From positions 1 through 61,657 of the forward strand of contig JFNH01000167.1 of the NCBI GenBank assembly GCA_000634415.1: a stretch of DNA of 61,657 bases, given 5' to 3'. This DNA comes from Prochlorococcus sp. scB245a_519A13 (GTDB taxonomy: Bacteria; Cyanobacteriota; Cyanobacteriia; PCC-6307; Cyanobiaceae). Shown here one piece after another: positions 48,746-58,336 of this stretch (positions are counted from its first letter, which is position 1; every line of letters begins with the position of its first letter). A model generated the notes under the pieces. It saw only the letters and a list, made by a program, of their open reading frames with translations. It searched no databases and was not told the origin of the DNA. A program made the translations under genes and the position numbers.

Positions 48746-49909
48746 ATGTCCAAAGATATAAAATTTAATTTCTTAAACTCTGATGAAGAAGAAAGATATC
48801 AAAAACATTTGACCCTCAAAGAGATAGGTTATGAGGGCCAAATAAATCTTAAAAACAGCTCAGTATTATGTATTGGAGCTGGTGGGCTTGGTTCTTCTGT
48901 TTTGCTTTATCTAGCTGCAGCAGGAATTGGGAGAATTGGAATAGTTGATGACGATCAAGTTGAAAAGTCTAATCTCCAGAGACAGATAATTCATGAAACA
49001 AATACTATTGGCAATCTTAAAATTGATTCTGCTCGGGAAAGAATTGAAAAATTCAATCCTAATTGTGAAATATTAACCTTTTCAGAAAGAATTAATCCTA
49101 AAAATGCTCTTGAATTAATAAAAGAGTTTGATGTTATTTGTGATTGCTCGGATAACTTTGGCACAAGATATTTAATAAATGATTCATGCCTGATATTAAA
49201 AAAACCCCTAGTCTTTGGAAGTGTACAAGGCTTTGAAGGGCAAGTGAGTGTTTTCAATTTATATAAAAATAGCCCTAATTTAAGAGACTTACTTCCAGAA
49301 TCACCCACAAAAAATGCTGTCCCTAGTTGTGCAGAATACGGGGTTGTAGGTGTTTCAACAGGTTTAATAGGAATTCTTCAGGTTAATGAAATTATCAAAA
49401 TCATTTTGAAAAAAGGTGAAATTTTAGATGGGAAAATTTTAATTTTTGATCTATTTAATATGAATATGAAAAAATTACATCTAAAAAGTGATCAGTTAAA
49501 TAAACGAATAAAAAATCTGTCTCAGTTTGAGAGCTTTTATAATAGTGATGAATATTGCGGAAAAAACGATGAAATTAAAAGTATTAATGCTAATGAATTT
49601 AATAGTTTATACAAAGCAAAACCTAACAAAATTCTTTTAATTGATGTTAGAGAAAATGAAGAGTTTTCTAAATCCGCGATAGAGGGATCTATCTCAATTC
49701 CCCTGAGTCATTTGAAGCAAGAATCTGACTTAAAATTTATTCAAAAAGAAAGTTTAAATAAAGAGGTTTTCACTATATGTAAATCGGGGAAACGCTCTGA
49801 AAAAGCTTCAAGAATCTTGTCTAAATTCAAAATTCAGTCAAGATCTATTGAAGGCGGCATTGAAAAAATAAAAAAATATTGTGCAAATAATTTTTTAAGA
49901 ATAAGTTAA
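48746..49909 (+). CDS. moeB: MoeB/ThiF-type adenylyltransferase with C-terminal rhodanese domain
   Basis: A 387-aa fusion. The E1-like domain (about 10-250) has the nucleotide loop GAGGLGSS, the arginine finger region NLQRQIIHE and the PSCAEYG cysteine. The rhodanese domain (about 280-387) ends in an active-site loop CKSGKRSEKA. It activates a ubiquitin-like sulfur carrier and thiolates it. The zinc CX2C of E. coli MoeB is replaced by LRDLLPE, as in many rhodanese-fused members. Since high-light Prochlorococcus generally lack nitrate reductase, the role may be thiamine or tRNA thiolation rather than molybdopterin (inference). Confidence 0.9.
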   Translation: MSKDIKFNFLNSDEEERYQKHLTLKEIGYEGQINLKNSSVLCIGAGGLGSSVLLYLAAAGIGRIGIVDDDQVEKSNLQRQIIHETNTIGNLKIDSARERIEKFNPNCEILTFSERINPKNALELIKEFDVICDCSDNFGTRYLINDSCLILKKPLVFGSVQGFEGQVSVFNLYKNSPNLRDLLPESPTKNAVPSCAEYGVVGVSTGLIGILQVNEIIKIILKKGEILDGKILIFDLFNMNMKKLHLKSDQLNKRIKNLSQFESFYNSDEYCGKNDEIKSINANEFNSLYKAKPNKILLIDVRENEEFSKSAIEGSISIPLSHLKQESDLKFIQKESLNKEVFTICKSGKRSEKASRILSKFKIQSRSIEGGIEKIKKYCANNFLRIS

Positions 49910-51066
49910 TAATCAACTCCTCTTTTTAAATCAACTCCCACATTTGCATAATGCTTATGACAAACCATTTCAGAGTAAATATCAGCTAGTTCAAAGTATG
50001 AAGGTTCATTTTTACACCTCCCAGTAATTACAACTTCTGTATCTGCTGGTTTTTTTAAGAGCGTTTGATGTATTGATTCCACAGGTAACAACTCTAAATC
50101 AACAGTTGGATTCAATTCATCTAAAATGATTGTTTTATACAAGCCAGACAAAATAGCAGCTTTAGCAATTTCCCATGCTCTTTCAGCCTCAACATAATCA
50201 ATTGGTTGTTGTTGACCTCTCCATACGATGGCATCTCTGCCTGAACGCAAATGATCTACTAAATGAGGGTAACTCTCTCTCAAAGCTTCTATGGCAGCAT
50301 CTTCGGTATATCCATTTCCACCTTTTAACCACTGTAATATTAAAACTCTATGACTTTTATCTTGAGATATTCCTTTACCAATCGCTTGAAGAGCCTTACC
50401 AAGTGCACTTGTGGATTTACCCTTTCCTTCACCTGTATAAATCTCAATTCCACCACTAGAACTACTTTGTTTGGATAGTTCTGATAAGTCTCCTATCAAA
50501 CGTGGTCTCATTTCTGAGTGGAGTTGAGATATTCTTACCAAAGAGGGTGGGGCTGCCCTTCCAGTAATAATTATTTCTAATCCATCTGGACGATTTTGCA
50601 GAGTATCAACTACTTCATTGATATCAAGCATTCCTAAATCAAGAACTGGATTTAACTCATCAAGTACAACTACAGAATAAAGAGAACTAGCAATTGCTCC
50701 TTTAGCAATATTCCAACCTCTTTCGGCCTCACCAACATCAAACTTTGTAACTTGGTCAGCAGTGAAAAATTCGGATCTTCCTGTCCTTACATGATCAATT
50801 AAATGTGGAAAGCCTCTTTGTAAAGCCTCTATAGCTGAATCCTCGTCATATGGTCTCTCAGGGCCTTTTAAAAATCTTAGAAGTAAAACTCTTGACTGTC
50901 TTTTTTCGCATATTCCTAATCCTATTGTCCTGAGAACTACTCCCAAAGCAGCCTGACTTTTCCCCTTACCCTCTCCATCATAAATATGTAATTGACCTTT
51001 TGATCTCTCTTGACTGTCACTTGCTGTGACAATTCCAATTCCTCTATTTCTACTCGTATTCGTCAA
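49906..51066 (-). CDS. Duplicated CobO-like P-loop protein
   Basis: A 386-aa protein made of two tandem copies of a CobO/BtuR-like P-loop domain. Each copy has its own Walker A (GEGKGKSQAALG near residue 31, GEGKGKSTSALG near 212) and matching blocks: EDAAIEALRESYPHLVDHLR, WEIAKAAILSGLYKTIILDE and TEVVITGR. Single-domain CobO adenosylates corrinoids; both P-loops here look intact. No HTH or membrane part. It overlaps moeB tail to tail by 4 nt. It might act as an intramolecular dimer (inference). Confidence 0.85.
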   Translation of the reverse strand: MTNTSRNRGIGIVTASDSQERSKGQLHIYDGEGKGKSQAALGVVLRTIGLGICEKRQSRVLLLRFLKGPERPYDEDSAIEALQRGFPHLIDHVRTGRSEFFTADQVTKFDVGEAERGWNIAKGAIASSLYSVVVLDELNPVLDLGMLDINEVVDTLQNRPDGLEIIITGRAAPPSLVRISQLHSEMRPRLIGDLSELSKQSSSSGGIEIYTGEGKGKSTSALGKALQAIGKGISQDKSHRVLILQWLKGGNGYTEDAAIEALRESYPHLVDHLRSGRDAIVWRGQQQPIDYVEAERAWEIAKAAILSGLYKTIILDELNPTVDLELLPVESIHQTLLKKPADTEVVITGRCKNEPSYFELADIYSEMVCHKHYANVGVDLKRGVDY

Positions 51067-51174
51067 TTGAACAAAATTAGTAAATTTAATCTAAGATATA
51101 GATAAGAATATTATTAAAGATTTAATAATAAATTCAACCTATTCATAGGTAATTTGAATTTTAAAGTAATTAGC

Positions 51175-51999
51175 ATGTTCAATCAACTAGAAATTCTCTC
51201 TGATGAACAAAGTGAAAAGCTTTATACAATTAGAAGATACATTAAGAATCTTAATAGTGTTTGTATTGCTTATTCCGGAGGAGTTGACAGTACATTAGTA
51301 GCATCATTAGCATTCGAGCAATTAGGTAGCAAAGCAATTGCCATAACTGGAATTTCTCCTGCATTAGCCACTACTCTTCGTGAAGAAGCAAGAAGGCAAG
51401 CAAAATGGATTGGAGTAAAGCATGTAGAGATTAAAACATCAGAATTAGACCAATCAAGTTACAGTAAAAATCCTAAGGATAGGTGCTTTGCATGCAAAAA
51501 AGAGCTCCACAAACATACAACCTACCTCTCTAAAAAACTTAATTACAAGATAGTTTTAGATGGGGTCAATCTAGATGACCTTAAAGATTACAGACCAGGT
51601 ATACAAGCCTCAAAACAAGCAGGAGTTATCTCTCCCCTAGCAAAATTTAAAGTCTCAAAACAAGACATTAGGGATATATCAAGAGCATTGGGTTTTCCTT
51701 GGTGGGATAAACCTGCTCAACCTTGTTTATCATCAAGATTTCCTTATGGCCATGAAATAACTAGTGAAAGGCTAAAAATGGTTGAGAAAGCAGAAGAATA
51801 TCTTAAAGAATGTGGAATATCGGAGGTTAGAGTTAGATGCCAAGGCTCAACTGCAAGAATAGAAATTCCCCAAGATGAATTAAAGCATTTTTTTAACAAA
51901 TATAATTTAAGTGAGTTAGTTCAATATTTTTCTAATTTAGGATTTAATTGCACAAGTTTAGATCTTGAGGGACTTGTAAGCGGAAAATTAAATAGGTAA
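51175..51999 (+). CDS. larE: LarE-like ATP-dependent sulfur transferase
   Basis: A PP-loop ATPase of the LarE family, whose best-known member donates sulfur to build the nickel-pincer cofactor of lactate racemase. The PP-loop is SGGVDST, the adenylation site follows, and KPAQPCLSSRFPYG carries the cysteine aligned with the sacrificial Cys176 of Lactobacillus LarE. A second CX2C (RCFACKK) is present, as in members that hold a 4Fe-4S cluster instead. I start at ATG 51175 (MFNQLEIL); the frame also opens at TTG 51154. No larA, larB or larC is in the window. Confidence 0.88.
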   Translation: MFNQLEILSDEQSEKLYTIRRYIKNLNSVCIAYSGGVDSTLVASLAFEQLGSKAIAITGISPALATTLREEARRQAKWIGVKHVEIKTSELDQSSYSKNPKDRCFACKKELHKHTTYLSKKLNYKIVLDGVNLDDLKDYRPGIQASKQAGVISPLAKFKVSKQDIRDISRALGFPWWDKPAQPCLSSRFPYGHEITSERLKMVEKAEEYLKECGISEVRVRCQGSTARIEIPQDELKHFFNKYNLSELVQYFSNLGFNCTSLDLEGLVSGKLNR

Positions 52000-52005
52000 A
52001 TATTG

Positions 52006-52440
52006 TCAAACAACTGTTCTGATCTGATTAGAGACTGATGAAGGTGGATTTCGCTTAATGACACGCAAAGAATGTTCTTTAGCCATCAAAGATTCAATTA
52101 AATATTGACTAGCTAGTTCAGGCATCATATTTTGACCACATGTAAAAATATCGACTGCCGAATAATTAGATTCAGGCCAAGTATGTATTGAAATATGAGA
52201 TTCTGCCAGTAGTGCAATTGCCGTAACCCCCTGAGGCTCAAATTGATTACTTATCAAATTCAAAACTGTTGCATTTGCCAATTTAGCAGCTCTATTTAAA
52301 ATACAGCGCAAAAAGGATTCGTCATTTAATTTTTCGCGATCGCATCTATAAAGTTCCAACAAAAGGTGTTTACTTTGATGAATTAATTTTTGCTCATTAC
52401 TTAACGAATTTAAAATTTGACTTTTTTTGTAGATTTCCAT
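52006..52440 (-). CDS. speD: S-adenosylmethionine decarboxylase proenzyme
   Basis: Makes decarboxylated SAM for spermidine synthesis. The self-cleavage site is Glu80-Ser81 in LLAESHISIHTWPE, where Ser81 becomes the pyruvoyl group, and the downstream DIFTCG has the catalytic cysteine. The 144-aa length matches the small bacterial class. The start ATG at 52440 precedes recF's downstream end by about 50 nt. Its stop is 6 nt from that of larE. Confidence 0.94.
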   Translation of the reverse strand: MEIYKKSQILNSLSNEQKLIHQSKHLLLELYRCDREKLNDESFLRCILNRAAKLANATVLNLISNQFEPQGVTAIALLAESHISIHTWPESNYSAVDIFTCGQNMMPELASQYLIESLMAKEHSLRVIKRNPPSSVSNQIRTVV

Positions 52441-52491
52441 TTCAGAAATTTATATGAAATTAAGATTAGCTAAAAAAATGCTTTTTAAAAA

Positions 52492-53583
52492 TTATAAGTG
52501 AATCATTTGTGAAGAGCCTAAGAAAGACTGATTAAATTTATCTAAATGTGTCGCACTAATAAAACATTGACTATCTTTTCCAACAGAATTTAATAATAAA
52601 TTTTGCCTGGTTAAATCTAATTCCGCCAAGACATCATCCAATATAAGTATTGGAGGAACATTTAGTGTTTTAGTTAATAAATCGAGTTCAGCCATCTTTA
52701 AAGCTAAGATAAAAGTCCTTTGCTGTCCTGAGGAACCATATTTTCTTACTGAAACATTATTAATTAGAAACTCAATATCATCACGATGAGGGCCAAAATT
52801 ACATTTACCAGTTAATGCTTCTATTGAACGCTGATTTAAGAGTTGTTCTGCTATTTTTTTACTAATAACTTCTTCTTCTTCTTCTTCTGGACTTATATTT
52901 TGTATCCCCGATAAATAATTTATGTCTATTTGCTCTTGAGATTTACTTAAATGATTATGCCAATATTCAACATATGGTTTTATTTTTAATAAAGCTCTTC
53001 TTCTGCGCCGAAAAATTCTTGTACTTATTATTGACATTTGAATATCAAAGCTTTCAACAATATCTGTGGATTGGGTTTTTAAGAAAGTTTCCGAACGCCA
53101 AAAATGACTTCTTTGTTTTAAAAGCCTATTAAATCTACTTATCAGATCTAAATATACTGGTTCAAGCTGAGATACTACTTTATCAATCCATGTTCTTCTA
53201 TAACTTGGTTCACTTCTAACAATATCTATATCATTAGAACAGAAACATACACTCCGAATATAATTCTTTATTTCACTCTGTTTTTTCAAGATTGAATCAT
53301 TAACATAAATTCTTTTAGGCCCTTTACGAAATAAATTTAACTTTAAATCGTCTTTAAAATTTATCTGTCCTATAACTACAGCCATATCACTATCGTTCTC
53401 TATTAAATCTTTATCACTTAGAGCTCTATTAGATTGTAATTGACTTAAAAATTCAACTGATTCAAGTAAATTTGATTTACCAATACCATTGCAGCCAAGA
53501 ACAATTGCTCTTTGCTCTTTTAGATCAATTTCAAAACTTTTATGGTTCCGAAAATTTTTAATTTTTAATTTATTTAAAAAAAT
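52492..53583 (-). CDS. recF: DNA replication and repair protein RecF (start on rare codon or frameshift)
   Basis: SMC-like ATPase that loads RecA at gaps. From the first ATG (53385) the product is only 297 aa and lacks the Walker A. By hand translation the frame stays open upstream and encodes the true N-terminus: FLNKLKIKNFRNHKSFEIDL, then Walker A GCNGIGKSN, then ESVEFLSQLQSNRALS. From the ATT at 53583 the protein is 363 aa, normal for RecF. The signature LSSGQQRTF-like SSGQQRTF and Walker B ILILDDVLAELD are downstream. No in-frame ATG, GTG or TTG exists near the natural start. An ATG at 53596 would be in frame if the A8T7 run at 53576-53590 were one base shorter. Residues near 170 include a run of six glutamates. 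Confidence 0.88.
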   Translation of the reverse strand: MFLNKLKIKNFRNHKSFEIDLKEQRAIVLGCNGIGKSNLLESVEFLSQLQSNRALSDKDLIENDSDMAVVIGQINFKDDLKLNLFRKGPKRIYVNDSILKKQSEIKNYIRSVCFCSNDIDIVRSEPSYRRTWIDKVVSQLEPVYLDLISRFNRLLKQRSHFWRSETFLKTQSTDIVESFDIQMSIISTRIFRRRRRALLKIKPYVEYWHNHLSKSQEQIDINYLSGIQNISPEEEEEEVISKKIAEQLLNQRSIEALTGKCNFGPHRDDIEFLINNVSVRKYGSSGQQRTFILALKMAELDLLTKTLNVPPILILDDVLAELDLTRQNLLLNSVGKDSQCFISATHLDKFNQSFLGSSQMIHL

Positions 53584-53660
53584 TTTTTTTGTGCATTCAT
53601 TAATTAAATTAGCTAAGTTTAAAATATTTAGATTTTCTTTAAAGAAATTGAAAAATTAAA

Positions 53661-53734
53661 GGGCATGTAGCTCAGTTGGATAGAGCATCAGATTCCGGTT
53701 CTGAGAGTCGGGGGTTCGAATCCCTCCATGCTCG
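53661..53734 (+). tRNA. tRNA-Arg (CCG)
   Basis: A 74-nt tRNA. The acceptor stem is GGGCATG with CATGCTC, the anticodon stem TCAGA/TCTGA surrounds the loop TTCCGGT (anticodon CCG), and the T-arm reads GGGGGTTCGAATCCCTC. The discriminator is G. It lies between recF and a GNAT-like gene. Confidence 0.95.
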
Positions 53735-53745
53735 TAAAATGATTT

Positions 53746-54192
53746 TTAAAGTTTATATCCCATTACTCTTATTCCATTTGGATCTAGTATGAATCCAATT
53801 TCCTCTAAACTTATAAATGAAGATACTGGAGCCTGTACAGAAATACTGCATCCAGGCATTTCTCTATTTATTTTCTCAAGAGTTACTTGAAGCAAAATTG
53901 AATAATAAAGTTGCTGATTATTCCCTGGCAATGCGCTTAAATTCCACAAGTTAGCATTCAATCCCCTGTCGGATGTAACCCTTACAAAGCCATATAATTT
54001 ATTTTTTAATTCACTCTGTATGGTAAAAAAGAAATTACTTTTCTGAATAGCCTCAGAAAGAGGCTTGATTGGAAATGTCTCACAACCACATTTCGCTAAA
54101 AGTTTGTTAACTTCTTTAGCTAATGGGATTTGAGAAGAGTTAACAAAATAACCTTCTGGGAGAACAAGTTTTTTTTTAGAAAAATATTGCAA
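53746..54192 (-). CDS. GNAT-like hypothetical protein
   Basis: A 148-aa protein with a probable GNAT acetyltransferase fold. It has an N-terminal helix pair, a strand LYGFVRVTSDRGLNANLWNLSALPG that fits GNAT beta4-beta5, a helix (SILLQVTLEKINREMPG), and a closing strand where the tail reads GFILDPNGIRVMGYKL. The acetyl-CoA P-loop (R/Q-xxGxG/A) is not clear, so acetyl transfer is unproven. It ends 11 nt from tRNA-Arg and starts 3 nt past ppc on the same strand, so the two may be one operon. Confidence 0.6.
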   Translation of the reverse strand: MQYFSKKKLVLPEGYFVNSSQIPLAKEVNKLLAKCGCETFPIKPLSEAIQKSNFFFTIQSELKNKLYGFVRVTSDRGLNANLWNLSALPGNNQQLYYSILLQVTLEKINREMPGCSISVQAPVSSFISLEEIGFILDPNGIRVMGYKL

Positions 54193-54195
54193 TTA

Positions 54196-57165
54196 TCAAC
54201 CTGTATTTCTCATACCAGCTGCTATCCCATTAATAGTTAAAAGTGCCCCCCTCAATAGTTCACTTCTGCTGTAAGCTCTTCTAGATTCATCTTTATCTAT
54301 GAAGAATTCGCTTATTGGAGGTTGTCTTGTTTGGTCTCTTAATCTCCTTAGAAGTGAAACCTGCAAAAACCCTAATGGAATAATTGTCTTATTTCTCAAG
54401 CTTACTGATGATTTCAAGTCTCTATCAGATTCTAGTAGCTTATTTTTTCCAGTAATTTCAAGTATTAATGATTTTGTAAGATTATATTCTTTAGAAATTA
54501 CTTCAAAAATATCATCAAAAGAATCTTTATTTTCTTTACTGCCAAGAGTATCAACATAATATCTAGCAACTTCCAGATCCACCTTCGATAATGTCATTTC
54601 CACTTTGGATATAAGCATCCTAAAAAATGGCCATCTTTGATGCAGCACTCTTAATAGTTCAATTTGTTGTGGATCTGAATTTAATTCAGATGACAATGCA
54701 GTGCCTACTCCAAACCAACTTGGCAAAAGAAATCTACTTTGTGTCCAACCAAATACCCATGGAATAGCTCTTAAACTTGAGAGATCTTTTGCACCTTTTT
54801 TTCTTCTAGCAGGCCTACTAGATATCTGTAACTTACTTATTTCTTCTATTGGAGTGACCTCTTGAAAGAAATTTAACAAGTCAGGATTCTCATGCACTAA
54901 TTTTCTATAATGAGACCTTGATGTTTCTGCCAACCTAGACATTAATTGATTCCATTCTGGAGTAGCGTCAAGTCTATTATTTACCAAACTATTTTGAATT
55001 ACCGCTGTAGTTACAGTCTCAAGATTGTACAAAGCCAGTTCTGGAAGACTATATTTAGAAGCTAAAACTTCACCTTGTTCTGTTATTTTTATTCGCCCTT
55101 TTAACGTGCCGCTTGGTTGAGCCAATATTGCCTGATAGGCTGGGCCTCCTCCTCTCCCTACGGAACCACCTCTTCCATGAAAAAGTCTTAGCAATATGTT
55201 ATTTCTACTTGAGAGATTTTGAAGAGCTATTTGAGCTCTATGAATTTCCCAATTACTAGAAACAAATCCTGAATCTTTATTACTATCAGAATATCCAAGC
55301 ATTAACTCTTGCAGGGGTTTAAAAGATTCTCCTACTTTTGGCAATAATGATTTATAGAAATCTAATTTAAACAACTTTTCCATTACTTCCGGTGCTCTTT
55401 TAAGGTCTTCAACAGTTTCAAAAAGAGGAACAACTAATAATTTTGACTTTTGTGAATTTTGATCAAGAAGTCCCATTTCTTTTGCTAGTAAGAGAACTTC
55501 AAGCAAATCAGATGCACTATGACTCATTGAAATTACATAAGAATGACAAATGCGACTTCCAAATTCTTGCTGTAGTCTCTTAACCATTTTAAAAACTGAA
55601 AAGGTTTCTTCTGTAGTTTTTGTCCAGTTAACGTCAGATGGAATTAAAGGCCTTTTTGTATTTAATTCGTCTATAAGCCATTTAATTTTCTCCTCCTCAG
55701 ACATTTGGTCATATTGAACCGATAAATCAAGATAATTGGTTAGCTCTTGTAAAGCGTCACTATGCCTTGTGCTCTCTTGACGAATATCTAAACTTGCTAA
55801 AGAAAATCCAAAAATATGAACCTGAGTAAGTAGGGTGTTTACGGACTCACAAGTTAAATCTGTACTAATTAGGCTATTTTTAATTAGTTCTAGATCATAA
55901 GTAAATTCGTTTACTGACTTGTAATATAAGTTTTCAACTTTATCTAGATTTTTGTTATTAATTTCTCCCTCCAAGTCAAATTTCCACCCACTATCAGCTA
56001 ATAAATTATTTCTTTCTTGTGTTAACCTTAATTTTTCTAAAATATAACTTAATTTTAATCTGTAGGGTTCTGATCTATACCTTGTAGCTCTAGCTTCATA
56101 TATTTCAGGGAACTTAACCCTGTCAGTTTCAAGTGACTCTAATAAGGAGGAACTTACTTGACTCCATTGCATCGAGACACTTAATTGATCTCTAAGATTA
56201 GAAGTCGCAATAATATATCTTTCCAACATCAACTGCCTTTGGTAGCAAGCAGTTCTCCATGTTATCTCCGGAGTTACTGATGGATTTCCGTCCCTATCAG
56301 AGCCTACCCAAGAACCGAAGTTACAAAAAGATTCTGGGGGCAACTGAACATCTGGATAATTTTCGGTAAGTGCTTCAGCGATCCTGCCCCTCAATTGAGG
56401 CATCGCATTAAATAAAACTTGCTGAAAATAATGCAAGGCATAATCAACTTCATCTAAAACTGAAGGTTTAAATTGATGCAATTCATCTGTTCTCCACCAA
56501 AGTCTTACTTCCTCTTTTAATTGTGTTTTCAAAGAAATTTTTTCTTCTTTTGCTAGAAATTGTTCAATCTGTATTTTTTTTAACAAATTTGCTACTCTTG
56601 TTTGCTTATGTCTAATCGTATGTCTTACTATCTCCGTAGGATGTGCAGTAAAAACTAAACGAATATCCATTTCCTGTAATAACTCCTCTAATTTTCCTGG
56701 TGGTACATTTAATTTTCTCAACCTATAAAATAATTCTCTAAAAGTTACTGGAGCATTTTGCCTAGCCAATGCTGGGGCAAAAGGATCAAGATTATCGGGC
56801 GATTTTTGAACATCCTTATTGGTAAAGCTATGAATATATCTATCTTCCTCAACTCTTTGTTCCAAAATATTCACGAGTTGAAAATATAATGAAAACGCCC
56901 TTGCTGCAGCTATAGATTCTGCTAAATCCATAGAATTTACAATATCAACTATTTCATTTTTAAAAGTTTTTGAACTATCTCCATCAATTTGTTTTGAATA
57001 ACTTAATTCTTTAAGCTGTATCAATCTCTCTGCTTGATCATCTGGGCATTCTTCTCTAAGCACAGATTCCCAGAGATCTTCAATTAAAAGACGATTTTTA
57101 TCAAGTGGATCATTGTTACTTATCAGATCCACGTTATTATTTTTTATCTCTCGAAAAGATTCCAT
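54196..57165 (-). CDS. ppc: Phosphoenolpyruvate carboxylase
   Basis: Forms oxaloacetate from PEP and bicarbonate; anaplerotic carbon for the incomplete TCA cycle. It is 989 aa. Catalytic motifs are intact: [14 protein letters not shown] with the essential His, [24 protein letters not shown], and the conserved C-terminal AAGMRNTG. The first about 30 residues are variable. The plant-type phosphorylatable N-terminal serine motif is not seen. It is followed by the GNAT-like gene 3 nt downstream. Confidence 0.98.
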   Translation of the reverse strand: MESFREIKNNNVDLISNNDPLDKNRLLIEDLWESVLREECPDDQAERLIQLKELSYSKQIDGDSSKTFKNEIVDIVNSMDLAESIAAARAFSLYFQLVNILEQRVEEDRYIHSFTNKDVQKSPDNLDPFAPALARQNAPVTFRELFYRLRKLNVPPGKLEELLQEMDIRLVFTAHPTEIVRHTIRHKQTRVANLLKKIQIEQFLAKEEKISLKTQLKEEVRLWWRTDELHQFKPSVLDEVDYALHYFQQVLFNAMPQLRGRIAEALTENYPDVQLPPESFCNFGSWVGSDRDGNPSVTPEITWRTACYQRQLMLERYIIATSNLRDQLSVSMQWSQVSSSLLESLETDRVKFPEIYEARATRYRSEPYRLKLSYILEKLRLTQERNNLLADSGWKFDLEGEINNKNLDKVENLYYKSVNEFTYDLELIKNSLISTDLTCESVNTLLTQVHIFGFSLASLDIRQESTRHSDALQELTNYLDLSVQYDQMSEEEKIKWLIDELNTKRPLIPSDVNWTKTTEETFSVFKMVKRLQQEFGSRICHSYVISMSHSASDLLEVLLLAKEMGLLDQNSQKSKLLVVPLFETVEDLKRAPEVMEKLFKLDFYKSLLPKVGESFKPLQELMLGYSDSNKDSGFVSSNWEIHRAQIALQNLSSRNNILLRLFHGRGGSVGRGGGPAYQAILAQPSGTLKGRIKITEQGEVLASKYSLPELALYNLETVTTAVIQNSLVNNRLDATPEWNQLMSRLAETSRSHYRKLVHENPDLLNFFQEVTPIEEISKLQISSRPARRKKGAKDLSSLRAIPWVFGWTQSRFLLPSWFGVGTALSSELNSDPQQIELLRVLHQRWPFFRMLISKVEMTLSKVDLEVARYYVDTLGSKENKDSFDDIFEVISKEYNLTKSLILEITGKNKLLESDRDLKSSVSLRNKTIIPLGFLQVSLLRRLRDQTRQPPISEFFIDKDESRRAYSRSELLRGALLTINGIAAGMRNTG

Positions 57166-57226
57166 ATAATCATTATGTCATAAGTGAAAATGTTCAGATA
57201 AATGTTTATTTAAATAATCAAACATT

Positions 57227-58336
57227 CTAGGCCTCACTCCTAATCATATCTTCGATAGAAATTTCCATTATCTGCTCAATAGAAAGACCTTTTTGATATT
57301 GATTTATCCATTTCATAGATTGATTGCCTTCTTCAAGCACTTTATAGATAGGATCTAAAAGATGTTTCATACCAAAATTTTCTGCTGTGGATGATAAATC
57401 TGATAATAAGTTTTGAATCCATTCTCTACAAATAACTCTTTTGCCATCTTGCCAGTGAATTAATTCTGAATTCAGACTGTCTTTAGCAGCATTAATTTCA
57501 TTTTGATCACATATTTCTGACAACTTATCCATAGAAAAAGTACTAGCATTCAAAGGATCTAAGGTATTTAAATTTTCAAAAAGATTTAAAATCCTTAGTT
57601 CTATCATGGCCGTTATCCCTAAAAGTAGATTAATATCGTGAACAAAATCACAAATTCTTAATTCCAAACGATCAAGAATTAAAGGTCTTTGGGGACCATT
57701 TGGTCGTATTGACGACCAAAAATGCCTAATATTTTGCATGTTTTTATTAGATATATTTTCCTCTATCCAGTCGATATAAGAATTATGATTTACAAAAAAA
57801 GGGACCCTACTTGGTGTTTTAGGAAACTGGATCCATCTCTGAGAGTGATTATTCGTAATTTTATTATTTAAAAAAGGAGAACTAGCACTTAGTGATAGAT
57901 ATAGAGCAGCCTCAGATCTTACAAGTCTTATAGCTGTAAAAAGTTTATCTAAATCATCTATTCCTATGTTTATATGGACACTTGAAGTTGCAATAGATAT
58001 TCCATAATTATCTTGAATAAATTGATGATAGACGTTGTCAATATCAGATCTTTGAAAATTAATATCGTGTTTAAAACAAAGAGTGGATGAAGGAATGATT
58101 GTTAAATTTTTAGTATTTAGCCACTTCCTTAACTTTTTTCTTGGAGTTATTAATTTCTCATACAACGAACCGTAGTCTTTTTCAGGTGTTGTTATGTATT
58201 CAATGTTTCTATTATCTGGCTCCTTTACAAAATCAGGAAATTTTTTCTCAATTTCGGCCGAAACACCAATATGAGAATTTAAAGAACCTGTGAAAAGTTC
58301 CACCTCAAAACCTTTATAAAGATTATTTTGACTCAT
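57227..58336 (-). CDS. gshA: Glutamate-cysteine ligase, cyanobacterial type
   Basis: First step of glutathione synthesis. The 369-aa protein begins with KGFEVELFTGSL and contains SSVHINIG and RSEAALYLSLSASSPFLN, matching the cyanobacterial GshA group (GCS2-like fold) rather than the E. coli enzyme. It starts immediately after trpE (stop and start abut), so the two are co-transcribed. Confidence 0.88.
   Translation of the reverse strand: MSQNNLYKGFEVELFTGSLNSHIGVSAEIEKKFPDFVKEPDNRNIEYITTPEKDYGSLYEKLITPRKKLRKWLNTKNLTIIPSSTLCFKHDINFQRSDIDNVYHQFIQDNYGISIATSSVHINIGIDDLDKLFTAIRLVRSEAALYLSLSASSPFLNNKITNNHSQRWIQFPKTPSRVPFFVNHNSYIDWIEENISNKNMQNIRHFWSSIRPNGPQRPLILDRLELRICDFVHDINLLLGITAMIELRILNLFENLNTLDPLNASTFSMDKLSEICDQNEINAAKDSLNSELIHWQDGKRVICREWIQNLLSDLSSTAENFGMKHLLDPIYKVLEEGNQSMKWINQYQKGLSIEQIMEISIEDMIRSEA

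Noticed and set aside
52336-52343. HIP1 octamer GCGATCGC in speD
   Set aside because: HIP1 is abundant in many freshwater cyanobacteria, but a single copy here is not significant.
52869-52888. CTT microsatellite in recF encoding six glutamates
   Set aside because: It stays in frame and is a plausible flexible loop; no sign of phase variation from one sequence.
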